Shown here piece after piece: positions 37,535 through 46,455 of a stretch of 64,000 nt of DNA; positions within the stretch are counted from its first letter, which is position 1, and every line of letters begins with the position of its first letter. The notes under the pieces were generated by a model, which saw nothing but the letters and a program-made list of their open reading frames with translations, ran no database searches and was not told the origin of the DNA. Made by a program: the position numbers and the translations under genes. Where the stretch lies: assembly GCF_009903625.1 (NCBI RefSeq), contig NZ_CP047569.1, forward strand, positions 2,458,501-2,522,500. The letters are read 5' to 3'. Source of the stretch: Microbulbifer sp. ALW1. GTDB taxonomy: Bacteria > Pseudomonadota > Gammaproteobacteria > Pseudomonadales > Cellvibrionaceae.

Positions 37535-38431
37535 ATGGCACGCTCAGCGAATACTACGGTTGCATTTATTGGCCTCGGCGTCATGGGCTTCCCCATGGCT
37601 GGCTACCTTGCCAGGGCTGGTTATCAGGTTCGGGTATATAACCGCACCGCCAGTCGCGCCGGCGAGTGGCTGGAAACCCATGCCGGTGAGGCATTCGCGA
37701 CTCCGGCAGAGGCTGCGCAGGGTGCCGAATTCGTATTTGCCTGTGTAGGCAACGATGACGACCTGCGGCAGGTAACCGAGGGGCCGGATGGTGCCTTTCA
37801 GGGAATGGGGCCGGGCAGTGTGTTTGTGGATCACACCACGGCTTCCGCCAATGTGGCGCGAGCGCTGGCTGCGGAAGCTGAACAGCGCGGAATTGGATTT
37901 CTGGATGCACCGGTATCCGGCGGCCAGGCGGGAGCGGAGAATGGCGCGCTGACGATTATGGTGGGCGGTGACCCGGTACTCTTCGAACGTGCGAAACCAT
38001 TTCTGGACTGTTACGCCCGCGCAATGAATTTGCTCGGGCCGGTAGGCAGTGGGCAGTTGTGCAAAATGGTCAACCAGATCTGTATTGCCGGTCTGGTGCA
38101 GGGCCTGTCTGAAGGTCTGCATTTTGCCCGCGCCGCGGGGCTGGACCCCGAGCAGGTGGTTGAGGTGATATCCAAGGGTGCCGCGCAAAGCTGGCAAATG
38201 GAAAACCGCTACAAAACCATGCTGGCGGGAGAGTATGAGCACGGCTTTGCCGTGGACTGGATGCGCAAAGATCTCGGGATAGTGCTGGATGAGGCCCAGC
38301 GCAATGGCGCATTGCTGCCGGTGACTGCGCTGGTGGATCAGTTCTACAGCGAGGTGCAGGCGCTCGGAGGCGGCCGCTGGGATACTTCCAGTTTGTTTGC
38401 GCGCCTGACCAATGTACGGGATTTCAGCTGA
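37535..38431 (+). CDS. NAD(P)-dependent beta-hydroxyacid dehydrogenase (GlxR/MmsB family)
   Basis: A 298-residue beta-hydroxyacid dehydrogenase. Cofactor site FIGLGVMGFPMAGYLARAG followed by VYNRT, where Asn-Arg-Thr suggests NADP preference. Substrate motif DAPVSGGQAGAENGALTIM and the catalytic lysine in GSGQLCKMVNQI. Family members include tartronate semialdehyde reductase and 3-hydroxyisobutyrate dehydrogenase; the exact substrate cannot be told. It lies 31 nt ahead of the glycosyltransferase and may share its transcript. Confidence 0.88.
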   Translation: MARSANTTVAFIGLGVMGFPMAGYLARAGYQVRVYNRTASRAGEWLETHAGEAFATPAEAAQGAEFVFACVGNDDDLRQVTEGPDGAFQGMGPGSVFVDHTTASANVARALAAEAEQRGIGFLDAPVSGGQAGAENGALTIMVGGDPVLFERAKPFLDCYARAMNLLGPVGSGQLCKMVNQICIAGLVQGLSEGLHFARAAGLDPEQVVEVISKGAAQSWQMENRYKTMLAGEYEHGFAVDWMRKDLGIVLDEAQRNGALLPVTALVDQFYSEVQALGGGRWDTSSLFARLTNVRDFS

Positions 38432-38461
38432 GTATTTGAGTCAACCTTTCAGGTACATTTT

Positions 38462-39574
38462 GTGAAAGTGCTTTTGCTTTCCGCTTATGATGCCGACAGC
38501 CACAAGCGCTGGCGGCGTGGCCTGGTGGCCGCAATTCCCCAGTGGCAGTGGACGGTTCTCACACTGCCACCACGCTACTTTAATTGGAGAGTACGAGGTA
38601 ACAGCCTCAGCTGGGGGCGTGGAGAAGCCGCGACCGTCCTCAAGCAACCCTGGGACCTGGTCGTTGCCACGTCGATGACGGACCTGTCTGCGCTCAGGGG
38701 GCTGGTGCCGGAACTGGCCCGCATACCTACAGCGGTCTACTTCCATGAAAACCAGTTTGATTACCCACGCAGCGAAGATGCGATCGACTCTGTGGAACCG
38801 CAACTACTGAACATCTATACCGCGCTCTGCGGCGATTTGCTGCTGTTCAATTCCGAGTACAACCGCACCACCCTGCTGGAGGGGGCGCAGGAACTCCTGC
38901 ATAAATTGCCGGACCATGTGCCCAAGGGGATCTGCCGGGAAATTGCGGAAAAATCCCGGGTATTACCCGTTCCACTGGAAAATGCCGCCTTTCAGGTGCC
39001 CCAGGAAAGGTCGCAACACCCGACGTTCATCTGGAATCACCGTTGGGAGTACGACAAAGGTCCGGATATTCTGCTCGCCGCACTGCGTCGCTTCGGACGT
39101 GAAGCGATCCCCTATACCCTGCATGTGGTTGGGCAGCAATTTCGTCGCCAGCCGGCGGAGTTTGCCCATATCAAGAAGCTGCTGGTAAAGCAGGGCGCCC
39201 TGGGTGCCTGGGGGTACCGGGAGAGCGTGGCCGAGTACCGCCAGTTGCTGGGGAGCAGTCACGGGGTGATTTCCACCGCGCGCCACGACTTCCAGGGGCT
39301 CGCGGTGCTTGAGGCCGTAGCTGCTGGGTGTCAGCCGCTGGTGCCGGACAACCTTGCCTACCCGGAATGGTTCGGGCGGGGCGGTTGGCGTTACTCCGAT
39401 GATGTGGAGTCCTGTGCGGCGAACCTGTGTACGGCGATGGTGCGTTGTGCGGAGCGGGCGCAATCCGCGGCAAAAGCGCGGTTGCCGGATGTTTCGGGGA
39501 TGAACTGGGAGCAGATGGCAGCAGAGTACCGCGACGTACTGGCGGAATGTAAGGCTGGGCGAGGTCCGACCTGA
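38462..39574 (+). CDS. Glycosyltransferase of the tRNA-queuosine alpha-mannosyltransferase (DUF3524/GTDC1) family
   Basis: A 370-residue two-domain GT-B enzyme. The N-terminal DUF3524 part is recognised by LLLSAYDADSHKRWRRGL, VLTLPPRYFNWRVRG and YFHENQFDYP; the C-terminal half has WNHRWEYDKGPDI and the nucleotide-sugar site DFQGLAVLEAVAAGCQPLV. Animal members mannosylate queuosine in tRNA-Asp; what bacterial members glycosylate is less certain. Start is GTG at 38462. No queuosine synthesis genes are in the window. Confidence 0.85.
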   Translation: MKVLLLSAYDADSHKRWRRGLVAAIPQWQWTVLTLPPRYFNWRVRGNSLSWGRGEAATVLKQPWDLVVATSMTDLSALRGLVPELARIPTAVYFHENQFDYPRSEDAIDSVEPQLLNIYTALCGDLLLFNSEYNRTTLLEGAQELLHKLPDHVPKGICREIAEKSRVLPVPLENAAFQVPQERSQHPTFIWNHRWEYDKGPDILLAALRRFGREAIPYTLHVVGQQFRRQPAEFAHIKKLLVKQGALGAWGYRESVAEYRQLLGSSHGVISTARHDFQGLAVLEAVAAGCQPLVPDNLAYPEWFGRGGWRYSDDVESCAANLCTAMVRCAERAQSAAKARLPDVSGMNWEQMAAEYRDVLAECKAGRGPT

Positions 39575-39682
39575 TCCGCGATGGGATAGGACCCAAGCCG
39601 TACAACCACTGGCAGGAAACGGGTATCATTCGCCCTTCTGATTCATCGTAGCGATAAATAGCAGATAGAAAAGCAAGGATTT

Positions 39683-40690
39683 ATGAGCAAGCAGCGCGTT
39701 CTTACCGGCATTACTACCACCGGCACACCACACCTGGGTAACTACGTGGGCGCCATTCGCCCGGCCATTGCCGCCAGCCAGGAAGAAAGTAACCAGTCTT
39801 TCTACTTTCTGGCGGACTACCACGCGCTGATCAAGTGCCAGGACCCGGAGCAGGTACACCAGTCCACGCTGGAGATTGCCGCAACCTGGCTGGCGCTGGG
39901 CCTCAATACGGACAATGTGGTTTTCTATCGCCAGTCGGACATTGTGGAAATTCCCGAGTTGACCTGGCTGTTGACCTGTCAGGCGGCCAAGGGACTGATG
40001 AACCGCGCGCACGCGTACAAGGCGGCGGTAGATGCAAATCGGGAAGACGGCCAGGATTCCGATTTCGGTATCACCATGGGGCTCTACAGCTATCCCATCC
40101 TGATGGCCGCTGACATCTTGATGTTCAATGCCAACAAAGTGCCGGTGGGTAAAGACCAGATCCAGCACATCGAAATGGCACGGGATATCGGTCAGCGATT
40201 CAATCACCACTATGGTGAACATTTTGCACTGCCGAAAGCGGTGGTCGATGAGCATGTGGCTGTGCTGCAGGGGCTGGATGGCCGCAAAATGAGCAAGAGC
40301 TACGGCAATACCATTCCGCTGTTTTTGCCAGAAAAGCAGTTGAAAAAACATATCAACAAAATTAAAACCAACCTGCTTGAGCCAGGTGAGCCAAAAGACC
40401 CGGATACTTCCACCGTATTCCAGATCTGGCAGGCCTTCGCTACCCCGGAGCAGACCGCGGAGATGCGTAAGGCATTCGAAGAGGGGATTGCCTGGGGCGA
40501 GGCCAAGAAGCAGTTGTTTGAGCTGATCAACGGTCAGGTTGCCGAGGCGCGTGAGCGTTACAACGATTTGCTCGCGAACCCGGCGCAAATCGAAGTGGAA
40601 CTGGAGAAAGGGGCAGAAAAAGCCCGTGCTTACTCCCGTCCTTTCCTGGCCAAGCTGCGCGAAGCCGTAGGTATCCGCAAAATCGGCTGA
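39683..40690 (+). CDS. trpS: Tryptophanyl-tRNA synthetase
   Basis: A 335-residue class I synthetase charging tRNA-Trp. HIGH-type motif is [15 protein letters not shown]-type motif [23 protein letters not shown] and NRAHAYKA are family blocks. ATG with AAGGA upstream. Its stop codon lies inside a 17-nt tandem duplication. Confidence 0.97.
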   Translation: MSKQRVLTGITTTGTPHLGNYVGAIRPAIAASQEESNQSFYFLADYHALIKCQDPEQVHQSTLEIAATWLALGLNTDNVVFYRQSDIVEIPELTWLLTCQAAKGLMNRAHAYKAAVDANREDGQDSDFGITMGLYSYPILMAADILMFNANKVPVGKDQIQHIEMARDIGQRFNHHYGEHFALPKAVVDEHVAVLQGLDGRKMSKSYGNTIPLFLPEKQLKKHINKIKTNLLEPGEPKDPDTSTVFQIWQAFATPEQTAEMRKAFEEGIAWGEAKKQLFELINGQVAEARERYNDLLANPAQIEVELEKGAEKARAYSRPFLAKLREAVGIRKIG

Positions 40691-40715
40691 TTGCCTGTAT
40701 CGGCTGATTGCCTAT
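40682..40715. repeat. 17-nt tandem duplication over the trpS stop codon
   Basis: ATCGGCTGATTGCCTGT and ATCGGCTGATTGCCTAT (16 of 17 identical). The TGA stop at 40688-40690 is repeated at 40705-40707. Confidence 0.88.
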
Positions 40716-40719
40716 GGCA

Positions 40720-40748
40720 GGCCGGGCTCGCCTTCTGCGAGCCTGGCC
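40720..40748. other. Hairpin between convergent trpS and mscS
   Basis: GGCCGGGCTCGC and GCGAGCCTGGCC pair with one mismatch around a CTTCT loop. No T-tract on either side. Confidence 0.5.
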
Positions 40749-40761
40749 GATCGATGTAAGC

Positions 40762-41739
40762 TCAATCCTTGTCCTTGCGGCCCACTGGCCATCCCTCCCG
40801 TTGACTGCCTCGTTCGCCATCGCTCTCATCCGTTTGATCGTGAAACAGGTGAACCTGGGTCTCGAACGGCATATCAATACCGGCATCGTCCAGCGCAATT
40901 TTTACCGCGTGTATCACCCTCGCTCTCACGTGGGTCACGTCGGATTGCTTTGCATGGGTCCACCAGCGTGCGCGGATACTGACCCAGCTGGCTGCCAGTT
41001 CCCATGGAAGGGCTTCCGGGGCTGGCTCTGAAAGCACGCCTTCCACCTGGTGTAATGCCTTGCAAATAACGGCACAGGCTTCCCCGATATCGTCGCTGTA
41101 ACCGATGCCAATGTCGTAATCCGTGCGTCGTGCGGCATGCGCCGTTTTTACCAAAATGGCGTTGGTGTAAATGTCGCTGTTGGGGATGACTACCCGCTGC
41201 CCGTCGTAGGTATCAATCATGGTGGCACGGGTCTCAATTCGGCAGACAGTGCCTTCATAGTCCGCGACTTTAATCTGGTCACCGACTTCAAAGGGTTGCC
41301 TGATCAGAATAAGAAGTCCCGCCAGCCAATTTTGCAGAATGTCCTTGAAGGCAAAACCAATCGCAACCGAGCCGACGCCGAGGCCGGCGATAAGGTCCCC
41401 GGGTTTAAGGCTGGGCATGACAATTGTGGCAGCCAGTAAAAACCCCAGCAGTATCAGGCTCCATTTGACCAGCCCTCCCAGCATGTCGCCGAGGTTACTG
41501 CGCTGCCGTCGATTCAGCTGGCGCCGAATCAGGAAACGGGCAAGGCTGCCGAGAACAAAGAAGACCAACAGTACAACCAGTGCAACGGTGAAGTTAGGTA
41601 TCAGCGTGATGGCACCATCCACCCAGCGGTCTACCTGGTCGATGGCGGCACTGTAGTCGGCATTGATTGTCGCATTGGCGATTTTGCTGTCGCTGTCGCT
41701 TTGCTGTTGAGCGTCTTGCATGATGGCGAAAATCGACAA
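40762..41739 (-). CDS. MscS-family mechanosensitive channel
   Basis: A 325-residue small-conductance mechanosensitive channel. Three membrane spans: about 45-70, 88-108 and the pore-lining helix LIAGLGVGSVAIGFAFKDILQNWLAG, with the glycine/alanine packing typical of MscS TM3. The beta domain is RQPFEVGDQIKVADYEGTVCRIETRAT and VVIPNS, followed by the alpha-beta cytoplasmic cage. It releases ions under osmotic downshift. The next gene on the same strand ends 12 nt upstream. Confidence 0.93.
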   Translation of the reverse strand: MSIFAIMQDAQQQSDSDSKIANATINADYSAAIDQVDRWVDGAITLIPNFTVALVVLLVFFVLGSLARFLIRRQLNRRQRSNLGDMLGGLVKWSLILLGFLLAATIVMPSLKPGDLIAGLGVGSVAIGFAFKDILQNWLAGLLILIRQPFEVGDQIKVADYEGTVCRIETRATMIDTYDGQRVVIPNSDIYTNAILVKTAHAARRTDYDIGIGYSDDIGEACAVICKALHQVEGVLSEPAPEALPWELAASWVSIRARWWTHAKQSDVTHVRARVIHAVKIALDDAGIDMPFETQVHLFHDQTDESDGERGSQREGWPVGRKDKD

Positions 41740-41751
41740 TCTGGAGAGAGC

Positions 41752-42279
41752 CTACCCGGGATCGCGCAAGCGAATTTTCAACAGGAAATTGGCGCTTTCG
41801 CCTTTTTCCGCGGCGGACTCCATCAGGTAAACCAGAACCTTGTAGGTGCCGTCCCGGGGCAGGGTGACGGAGTAGCGCGCGTGTAGCCCGTGTCCTTTAT
41901 GCAGTGCGCGGGGTGCCGCGGGGGCGGTTATATGATAGCTCGCCTGTACATTGTTACTGCGCAGGTCCAGCTCCAGAGATTGCCCGGTGCGGGCGTCAAT
42001 CAGGTATTCAATGGCGTGATGACCCTGGATAGTGTCTGAGATGCGGGCGCTGCGGGGGTTGCCTGCGCTCTTCGGGAGCCCGGAGGAAATGGGGCCGGTG
42101 GCGGTGCCGGAGCCTTCTGCTGTGGATCGGGGTTCTGCGAGTTCGACCTTCTCCTGGCGAATACTACTGTTAGCAATTGCCGGGGCAGCGCCAGCGGCGA
42201 GCGCAAACTGCCCCAAAAGTGGCCAGATATTGGCGAGTACCAATAGTAGCCAGAGTGTCAGTCGGACTGGTTTCTGCAC
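41752..42279 (-). CDS. Exported hypothetical protein, PPC-like C-terminal domain (paralogue 1)
   Basis: A 175-residue secreted or periplasmic protein of unknown function. Signal peptide (LTLWLLLVLANIWPLLGQFALAA), a disordered Ser/Gly/Pro segment (about 45-80), then an all-beta domain with QGHHAIEYLIDARTGQSLEL and a closing DGTYKVLVYLMESAAEKGESANFLL. The latter closely parallels the gene at 42464-42901, so the two are paralogues. Shape resembles bacterial pre-peptidase C-terminal domains, but this is weak. 12 nt upstream of mscS, possibly co-transcribed. Confidence 0.65.
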   Translation of the reverse strand: MQKPVRLTLWLLLVLANIWPLLGQFALAAGAAPAIANSSIRQEKVELAEPRSTAEGSGTATGPISSGLPKSAGNPRSARISDTIQGHHAIEYLIDARTGQSLELDLRSNNVQASYHITAPAAPRALHKGHGLHARYSVTLPRDGTYKVLVYLMESAAEKGESANFLLKIRLRDPG

Positions 42280-42327
42280 TGAATTTCCCGATAAATCTGC
42301 TTATTACATTGCCTGGTGTCTGCCTTA

Positions 42328-42357
42328 AGCCACTGATACGCCAGCCACTGATACACC
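42328..42357. repeat. 15-nt tandem duplication
   Basis: AGCCACTGATACGCC followed by AGCCACTGATACACC, 14 of 15 identical, between the two paralogous small genes. Confidence 0.85.
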
Positions 42358-42448
42358 GTCGAAAAGAGATAGCTAGTCATTGTTGCCGGGCAGACACTGG
42401 CCGGTAAGGCGTCCAGTGTAGTTTGCAGACCGGGTGATTGGTCGTTGC

Positions 42449-42470
42449 GGCCTTAATGGGGCCTTAATGG
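42449..42470. repeat. 11-nt perfect tandem duplication over a stop codon
   Basis: GGCCTTAATGG occurs twice in a row. The second copy contains the stop (TAA on the minus strand, 42464-42466) of the gene at 42464-42901, so the stop triplet exists twice. Confidence 0.88.
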
Positions 42471-42901
42471 CTGCTCCTGGTACTGCCGTTGTCACCATCA
42501 ATATCCACCCGCAGTTTGTAGTCCGCGGTTTCATTGCGGCGGGCGGCACTGCGCATCATGTAAACCTGAATGGTGTAGGTGCCGTTGGCTGGTAACTCAG
42601 TAGCGAAGTGGTTTCCTGTGGTCGAGCCGATAAAAATGGCGGCATCTCCGGGGCCGGTGCCCGGGGCGAAGACATTGAAATAGGTGGCGGAGTGGCTCGT
42701 CTGCAATTTCACGTCCATCCACTGACCGGCCCTCGCGGTGACCTTGTAGTTCACGGTCTGGTAACCGGTAATGCTGCTGGTAACGGAGGTTCCGGTGGCG
42801 CCTTTGGCGAACTGCAGGGTTTCGGTGCGGCTATCATCGGCGAGACAGCCGAAACTGCCTGCCAGCAGGCAAATAAACCCCATGATCGGTGCGTACTTCA
42901 T
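42464..42901 (-). CDS. Exported hypothetical protein, PPC-like domain (paralogue 2)
   Basis: A 145-residue exported protein of unknown function: signal peptide (APIMGFICLLAGSFGCLA, with a possible lipobox-like SFGC) and one beta domain with ITGYQTVNYKVTARAGQWMDV and LPANGTYTIQVYMMRSAARRNETADYKLRV. The last block aligns with the neighbour at 41752-42279 almost residue by residue. The same domain type occurs in the cyanophycinase at 62508. Role may be in adhesion or surface binding; not proven. Confidence 0.65.
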   Translation of the reverse strand: MKYAPIMGFICLLAGSFGCLADDSRTETLQFAKGATGTSVTSSITGYQTVNYKVTARAGQWMDVKLQTSHSATYFNVFAPGTGPGDAAIFIGSTTGNHFATELPANGTYTIQVYMMRSAARRNETADYKLRVDIDGDNGSTRSSH

Positions 42902-42995
42902 TCTCGCGTCCCCTGTATCTGGAAATAGGCAGTGAAATGGCAGCTTGAACTTCAGTGTAGATCAGCGCCAGGTATCGGGGGAGATCGGAAGGCTG

Positions 42996-43526
42996 TTACT
43001 GATGTTGGTGTTCGGCAATTGGTTTGAGTGCTTCCACAAAGCGTTGCGGATTATCCGGAGTCACCAGCAGTGTTGAAGCGGGCCGGCGAATGACCACCGA
43101 GTGCGCGGCGCTGGTGGCAAAGGCGCGGTAACGCCCCAGCTTCTGGTTGCGAAACAGGCCGATATAGCCGAAGTAACCCCCGTTGCCGAACAGTCGAATG
43201 GAGCCTTTCATGGCGTCCGGCTCATGGGTCACCGATTCGATTTCACCCAGTGATATACGCGTACTCCAGCCGAGTCGCCGGACAATCAGGTCGTTACCTT
43301 GCAGGCGGTATCCGCGCACGGTAAATACCGCGCAGAGCAGGAGCAGAGCGAGCGGCAGCCAGATGCCCAATTGATAGGTACTGGGGGCATGGGCCGGTGT
43401 GTTTATTTGCAGGATCACGCTGGTTCCCACAAGAAACAGGCTGGTCAGGGCCGTTATCCAGCGCAGCTGGCGACTCCAGGGGGCAGAGAACTCGATGCGG
43501 GGAGATATCTTGGGCGGCGTTGGCAT
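42996..43526 (-). CDS. Membrane protein with PH-like domain
   Basis: A 176-residue protein with two close membrane spans (about 26-46 and 55-75: LITALTSLFLVGTSV-like and YQLGIWLPLALLLLCAVF) followed by a cytoplasmic PH-like domain: VRGYRLQGNDLIVRRLGWSTRISLGEIESV and GYFGYIGLFRNQKLGRYRAFAT. Bacterial PH_10-type proteins have this layout; function is unknown. ATG 43526 is used; a longer frame to 43622 adds unlike residues. Divergent from gnd. Confidence 0.72.
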   Translation of the reverse strand: MPTPPKISPRIEFSAPWSRQLRWITALTSLFLVGTSVILQINTPAHAPSTYQLGIWLPLALLLLCAVFTVRGYRLQGNDLIVRRLGWSTRISLGEIESVTHEPDAMKGSIRLFGNGGYFGYIGLFRNQKLGRYRAFATSAAHSVVIRRPASTLLVTPDNPQRFVEALKPIAEHQHQ

Positions 43527-43711
43527 GCTGAATTCCGAAGCGCTTGAGTCGCTTATTAGTATTAACGGGTTAGTGATATTCCTCGAGAGTGTAGCGAGGT
43601 TACCTTGGCGGTGGAATGGCAAGTCATTGCCGGTAGATTCGACTGCCGAGAGGCTGCCGGTATTGCTATACTCCGCCCGCTTTGAGCCGTACCACTTTTC
43701 TGGAGACCTTC

Positions 43712-45247
43712 ATGTCAGATTCCATGTCAGATTCACTTTGCGATATCGGTTTTATTGGCGCGGGCGTCATGGGGAAAAACCTGATCCTCAACCTCGTGGA
43801 CAACGGATACCGCGTGTGTGCTTTTGACCTGGATCACGGCCGCCTGGAAGCGCTGCTGGAGCAGGATGCCAAAGAGCGGGGCGACCAGCCGGCGCGGGTG
43901 GAGGTGTGCAATTCCTACACCGAACTGCTGTCACGGGTGAAAGCGCCGCATCTGGTGATTCTCTCTGTGCCGGCGGGCGCGCCCGTGGATGACGTTTGCA
44001 ACAAATTGCTGGACGCCGGCCTGCAGGCGGACGATATCGTGATCGATACCGGCAACAGCCTCTGGACCGACTCTGTAACGCGCTGCAAGCGCTACGAAGG
44101 CAAACTGATCTTCTTCACCACGGCGGTATCCGGTGGCGAAGTCGGCGCGCGCTTCGGGCCTTCCCTGATGCCCAGTGGCGACCGCTATGCCTGGGCGCGC
44201 ATCGAGCCGGTGTGGCATGCAATTGCCGCCAAGGTAGATCCGGCCACGGGCCAGCCCATCGAGCGGTTTGAGCCGGGCAACCCCGTCAAAGAAGGTGAGC
44301 CCTGTGCGGCTTACATCGGGCCTATCGGTTCCGGCCACTTTGTGAAAATGGTGCACAACGGCATCGAATACGCGGATATGCAGATGATCTGCGAAGTCTA
44401 TGACGTGATGCGTAGTGCCCTGGAGATGACACCAAAGGAAATTGCCGCAGTCTTCCGCGACTGGAATAAAGGCGTGCTCAACAGCTACCTGATCGATATC
44501 AGTGCGGAGGTACTGGATACCCTGGACTCGGAAACCGGCAAGCCGCTGGTAGACGTGATTCTCGATCGCGCCGGTCAGAAGGGCACCGGCTTGTGGACCG
44601 CGGTGGGTGCCTTGCAGGTCGGTTGCCCGGCGCCGAGTATTGCGGAAGCGGTGTTTGCGCGCTCGCTTTCCACTCGCAAGGTGCTGCGCGGCCGTGCGGC
44701 AAAAAAACTGGTTGGACCGTCAGTTGCTGCCGTGCCGCAGGACAAGCGGGATGAGGTAATCGCGCAGCTGCACGATGCTTTGTACTGCGCAAAAATCTGC
44801 GTTTATGCGCAGGGCTTCGATCTGATGAAGCTCGCGGCCCGCGAGCAGGGCTGGGAACTGAACTTTGCAGAAATCGCCCGCATTTGGCGCGCCGGCTGTA
44901 TTATCCGTGCGGTCTTCCTGCAGTCCATCAGCGATGCCTATGAGCGGGATACCAAGTTGTCCAATTTGTTGCTGGATGATTTCTTCATCGAGCAGATCGC
45001 CAGCCACCAGGGCAACTGGCGTCGGGCCGTGGCCGATGCCACCATTGGCGGGATTCCGGTGCCGGCGTTGTCTTCGGCGCTCAGTTACTACGATGCTTTC
45101 CGGCGCGAATCACTGCCGGCGAACCTGCTGCAGGCCCAGCGCGATTTCTTTGGCGCGCACACCTTTTCACGGGTCGATAAACCTGAGCAGCAGAAATACC
45201 ATGTGTTGTGGAGTGAGCCGGGACGGCCGATCAAGAAAATTCATTGA
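43712..45247 (+). CDS. gnd: 6-phosphogluconate dehydrogenase, decarboxylating
   Basis: A 511-residue 6-phosphogluconate dehydrogenase of the pentose phosphate pathway, making ribulose 5-phosphate and CO2. Cofactor site IGFIGAGVMGKNLILNL; substrate motifs VSGGEVGARFGPSLMPSG, IGSGHFVKMVHNGIEYADMQ with the catalytic lysine, and RAGCIIRA. After beta-strand 2 it has AFDLDHGR where E. coli has FNRS, so NAD may be the cofactor. It is about 40 residues longer than E. coli Gnd, through two inserts. ATG 43712 has GGAGA 5 nt upstream. Confidence 0.95.
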   Translation: MSDSMSDSLCDIGFIGAGVMGKNLILNLVDNGYRVCAFDLDHGRLEALLEQDAKERGDQPARVEVCNSYTELLSRVKAPHLVILSVPAGAPVDDVCNKLLDAGLQADDIVIDTGNSLWTDSVTRCKRYEGKLIFFTTAVSGGEVGARFGPSLMPSGDRYAWARIEPVWHAIAAKVDPATGQPIERFEPGNPVKEGEPCAAYIGPIGSGHFVKMVHNGIEYADMQMICEVYDVMRSALEMTPKEIAAVFRDWNKGVLNSYLIDISAEVLDTLDSETGKPLVDVILDRAGQKGTGLWTAVGALQVGCPAPSIAEAVFARSLSTRKVLRGRAAKKLVGPSVAAVPQDKRDEVIAQLHDALYCAKICVYAQGFDLMKLAAREQGWELNFAEIARIWRAGCIIRAVFLQSISDAYERDTKLSNLLLDDFFIEQIASHQGNWRRAVADATIGGIPVPALSSALSYYDAFRRESLPANLLQAQRDFFGAHTFSRVDKPEQQKYHVLWSEPGRPIKKIH

Positions 45248-45256
45248 GTGATACAC

Positions 45257-45287
45257 AAAAAAGGCCGCTTTATAGCGGCCTTTTTTA
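45257..45287. terminator. Bidirectional intrinsic terminator of gnd and rdgC
   Basis: AAAAAAGGCCGC TTTATA GCGGCCTTTTTT: a 12-bp stem with A-run and T-run, serving both convergent genes. Confidence 0.93.
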
Positions 45288-45329
45288 GAAGTGTGTAGCT
45301 GCCCAACGGGGCTCTTTTATTCAGCTTTT

Positions 45330-46322
45330 TTAAACCACTTCTTCCACTTCCGCAGCCAGTTGCTGTTCGCTATCGGCGCGGGTAGCGCGGGCGACTATCT
45401 CGTCGACGCTGGCTGTATCGGTGTTGAGCCCGCCGAAGGCCACCAGTAGGTCCTTTAACAGTGCCGAGATTTCCAGGGTCATTACCGAGAATTCGATATC
45501 GAAGCGCTGGGCGGCATTGTCGGCATCGGCGTTATCGGCCTTCTCGGTCACTTCGTCGCTGAACTTGAGGCGCTTGATGGCCAGCTGATCATCTACCATC
45601 AGTTCCACACCTTCGCGCCAGACCAGCCCCAGTTTGTGCACCTGCATACCGGCGACCAGGTGATTGTGGATTTCCTCCGCACACAGGTCCTGGTTTTTGC
45701 AGCGAATGACACTGCCCGATTCCTGCGGGTCGCGCAGCTCGCACTCGTGGCCGAACTCGAAATTGGCGGGGGCCTCCGGGGCGGTCAGCCAGTGGGTCAT
45801 GGATTGCTGGGGAATGTTTTTGGCGGTTACTGGTACTACCGACAGGCTGCTGATGGCCTCCCGAAGGTTCTCCAGTAGTTCCTCCGCGGCCTTGGCCGAA
45901 GAGGCGTTCACCACAATCCAACCATCTTTGGGGTCGATATAGGCAAATTGCAGGCGGGAGCGCGCGAAGGCTTTCGGGCGCATTTCCAACAGTACCTCGT
46001 CTTTGAGGTTCTGCCGCTCCTTGCGGCCGACACTGCGGGCTTCTTTTTCGGAAATGGCCAGGGCCATTTCTTCCACCTTCTCATTCACTACCGCCGCGGG
46101 GATCACTTTCTCCTGCTTCTTCGCGCACACCATCAGGTAGCCGTTGGCGGCGTGGACCAGCTCGCTGCCGTGGCGCCCCAGGGGCGGTACCCAGCCGTAG
46201 CGGGCCATATCCTGGCTGCCGCAAGGCGTGAAAATGTCCGGCTCGAGCATTTCGTTCAATTGCTCGGCGGATAGGGAGAATTCGCGGGTGAGGCGGTAGA
46301 CGCGCAGGTTTTTAAACCACAT
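45330..46322 (-). CDS. rdgC: Recombination-associated protein RdgC
   Basis: A 330-residue RdgC, a ring-forming DNA-binding protein that tempers RecA activity. Family blocks: MWFKNLRVYRLTR at the start, FTPCGSQDMARYGWVPPLG, LLEMRPKAFARS, and CELRDPQESGSVIRCKNQDL. It is slightly longer than E. coli RdgC (303) owing to a C-terminal acidic tail. Confidence 0.96.
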   Translation of the reverse strand: MWFKNLRVYRLTREFSLSAEQLNEMLEPDIFTPCGSQDMARYGWVPPLGRHGSELVHAANGYLMVCAKKQEKVIPAAVVNEKVEEMALAISEKEARSVGRKERQNLKDEVLLEMRPKAFARSRLQFAYIDPKDGWIVVNASSAKAAEELLENLREAISSLSVVPVTAKNIPQQSMTHWLTAPEAPANFEFGHECELRDPQESGSVIRCKNQDLCAEEIHNHLVAGMQVHKLGLVWREGVELMVDDQLAIKRLKFSDEVTEKADNADADNAAQRFDIEFSVMTLEISALLKDLLVAFGGLNTDTASVDEIVARATRADSEQQLAAEVEEVV

Positions 46323-46455
46323 ACAGCAGGCCAGTCGTCGATTTGAAAATTTGGCCGCGCATTATGCGATGTATGCAACGCGGGAACCAGTCTAAGTCGG
46401 GACCAGTGGTTCCCGGTTACGGTGCGCGCGGCCGGTGAATAGCTGGACGAAATTT

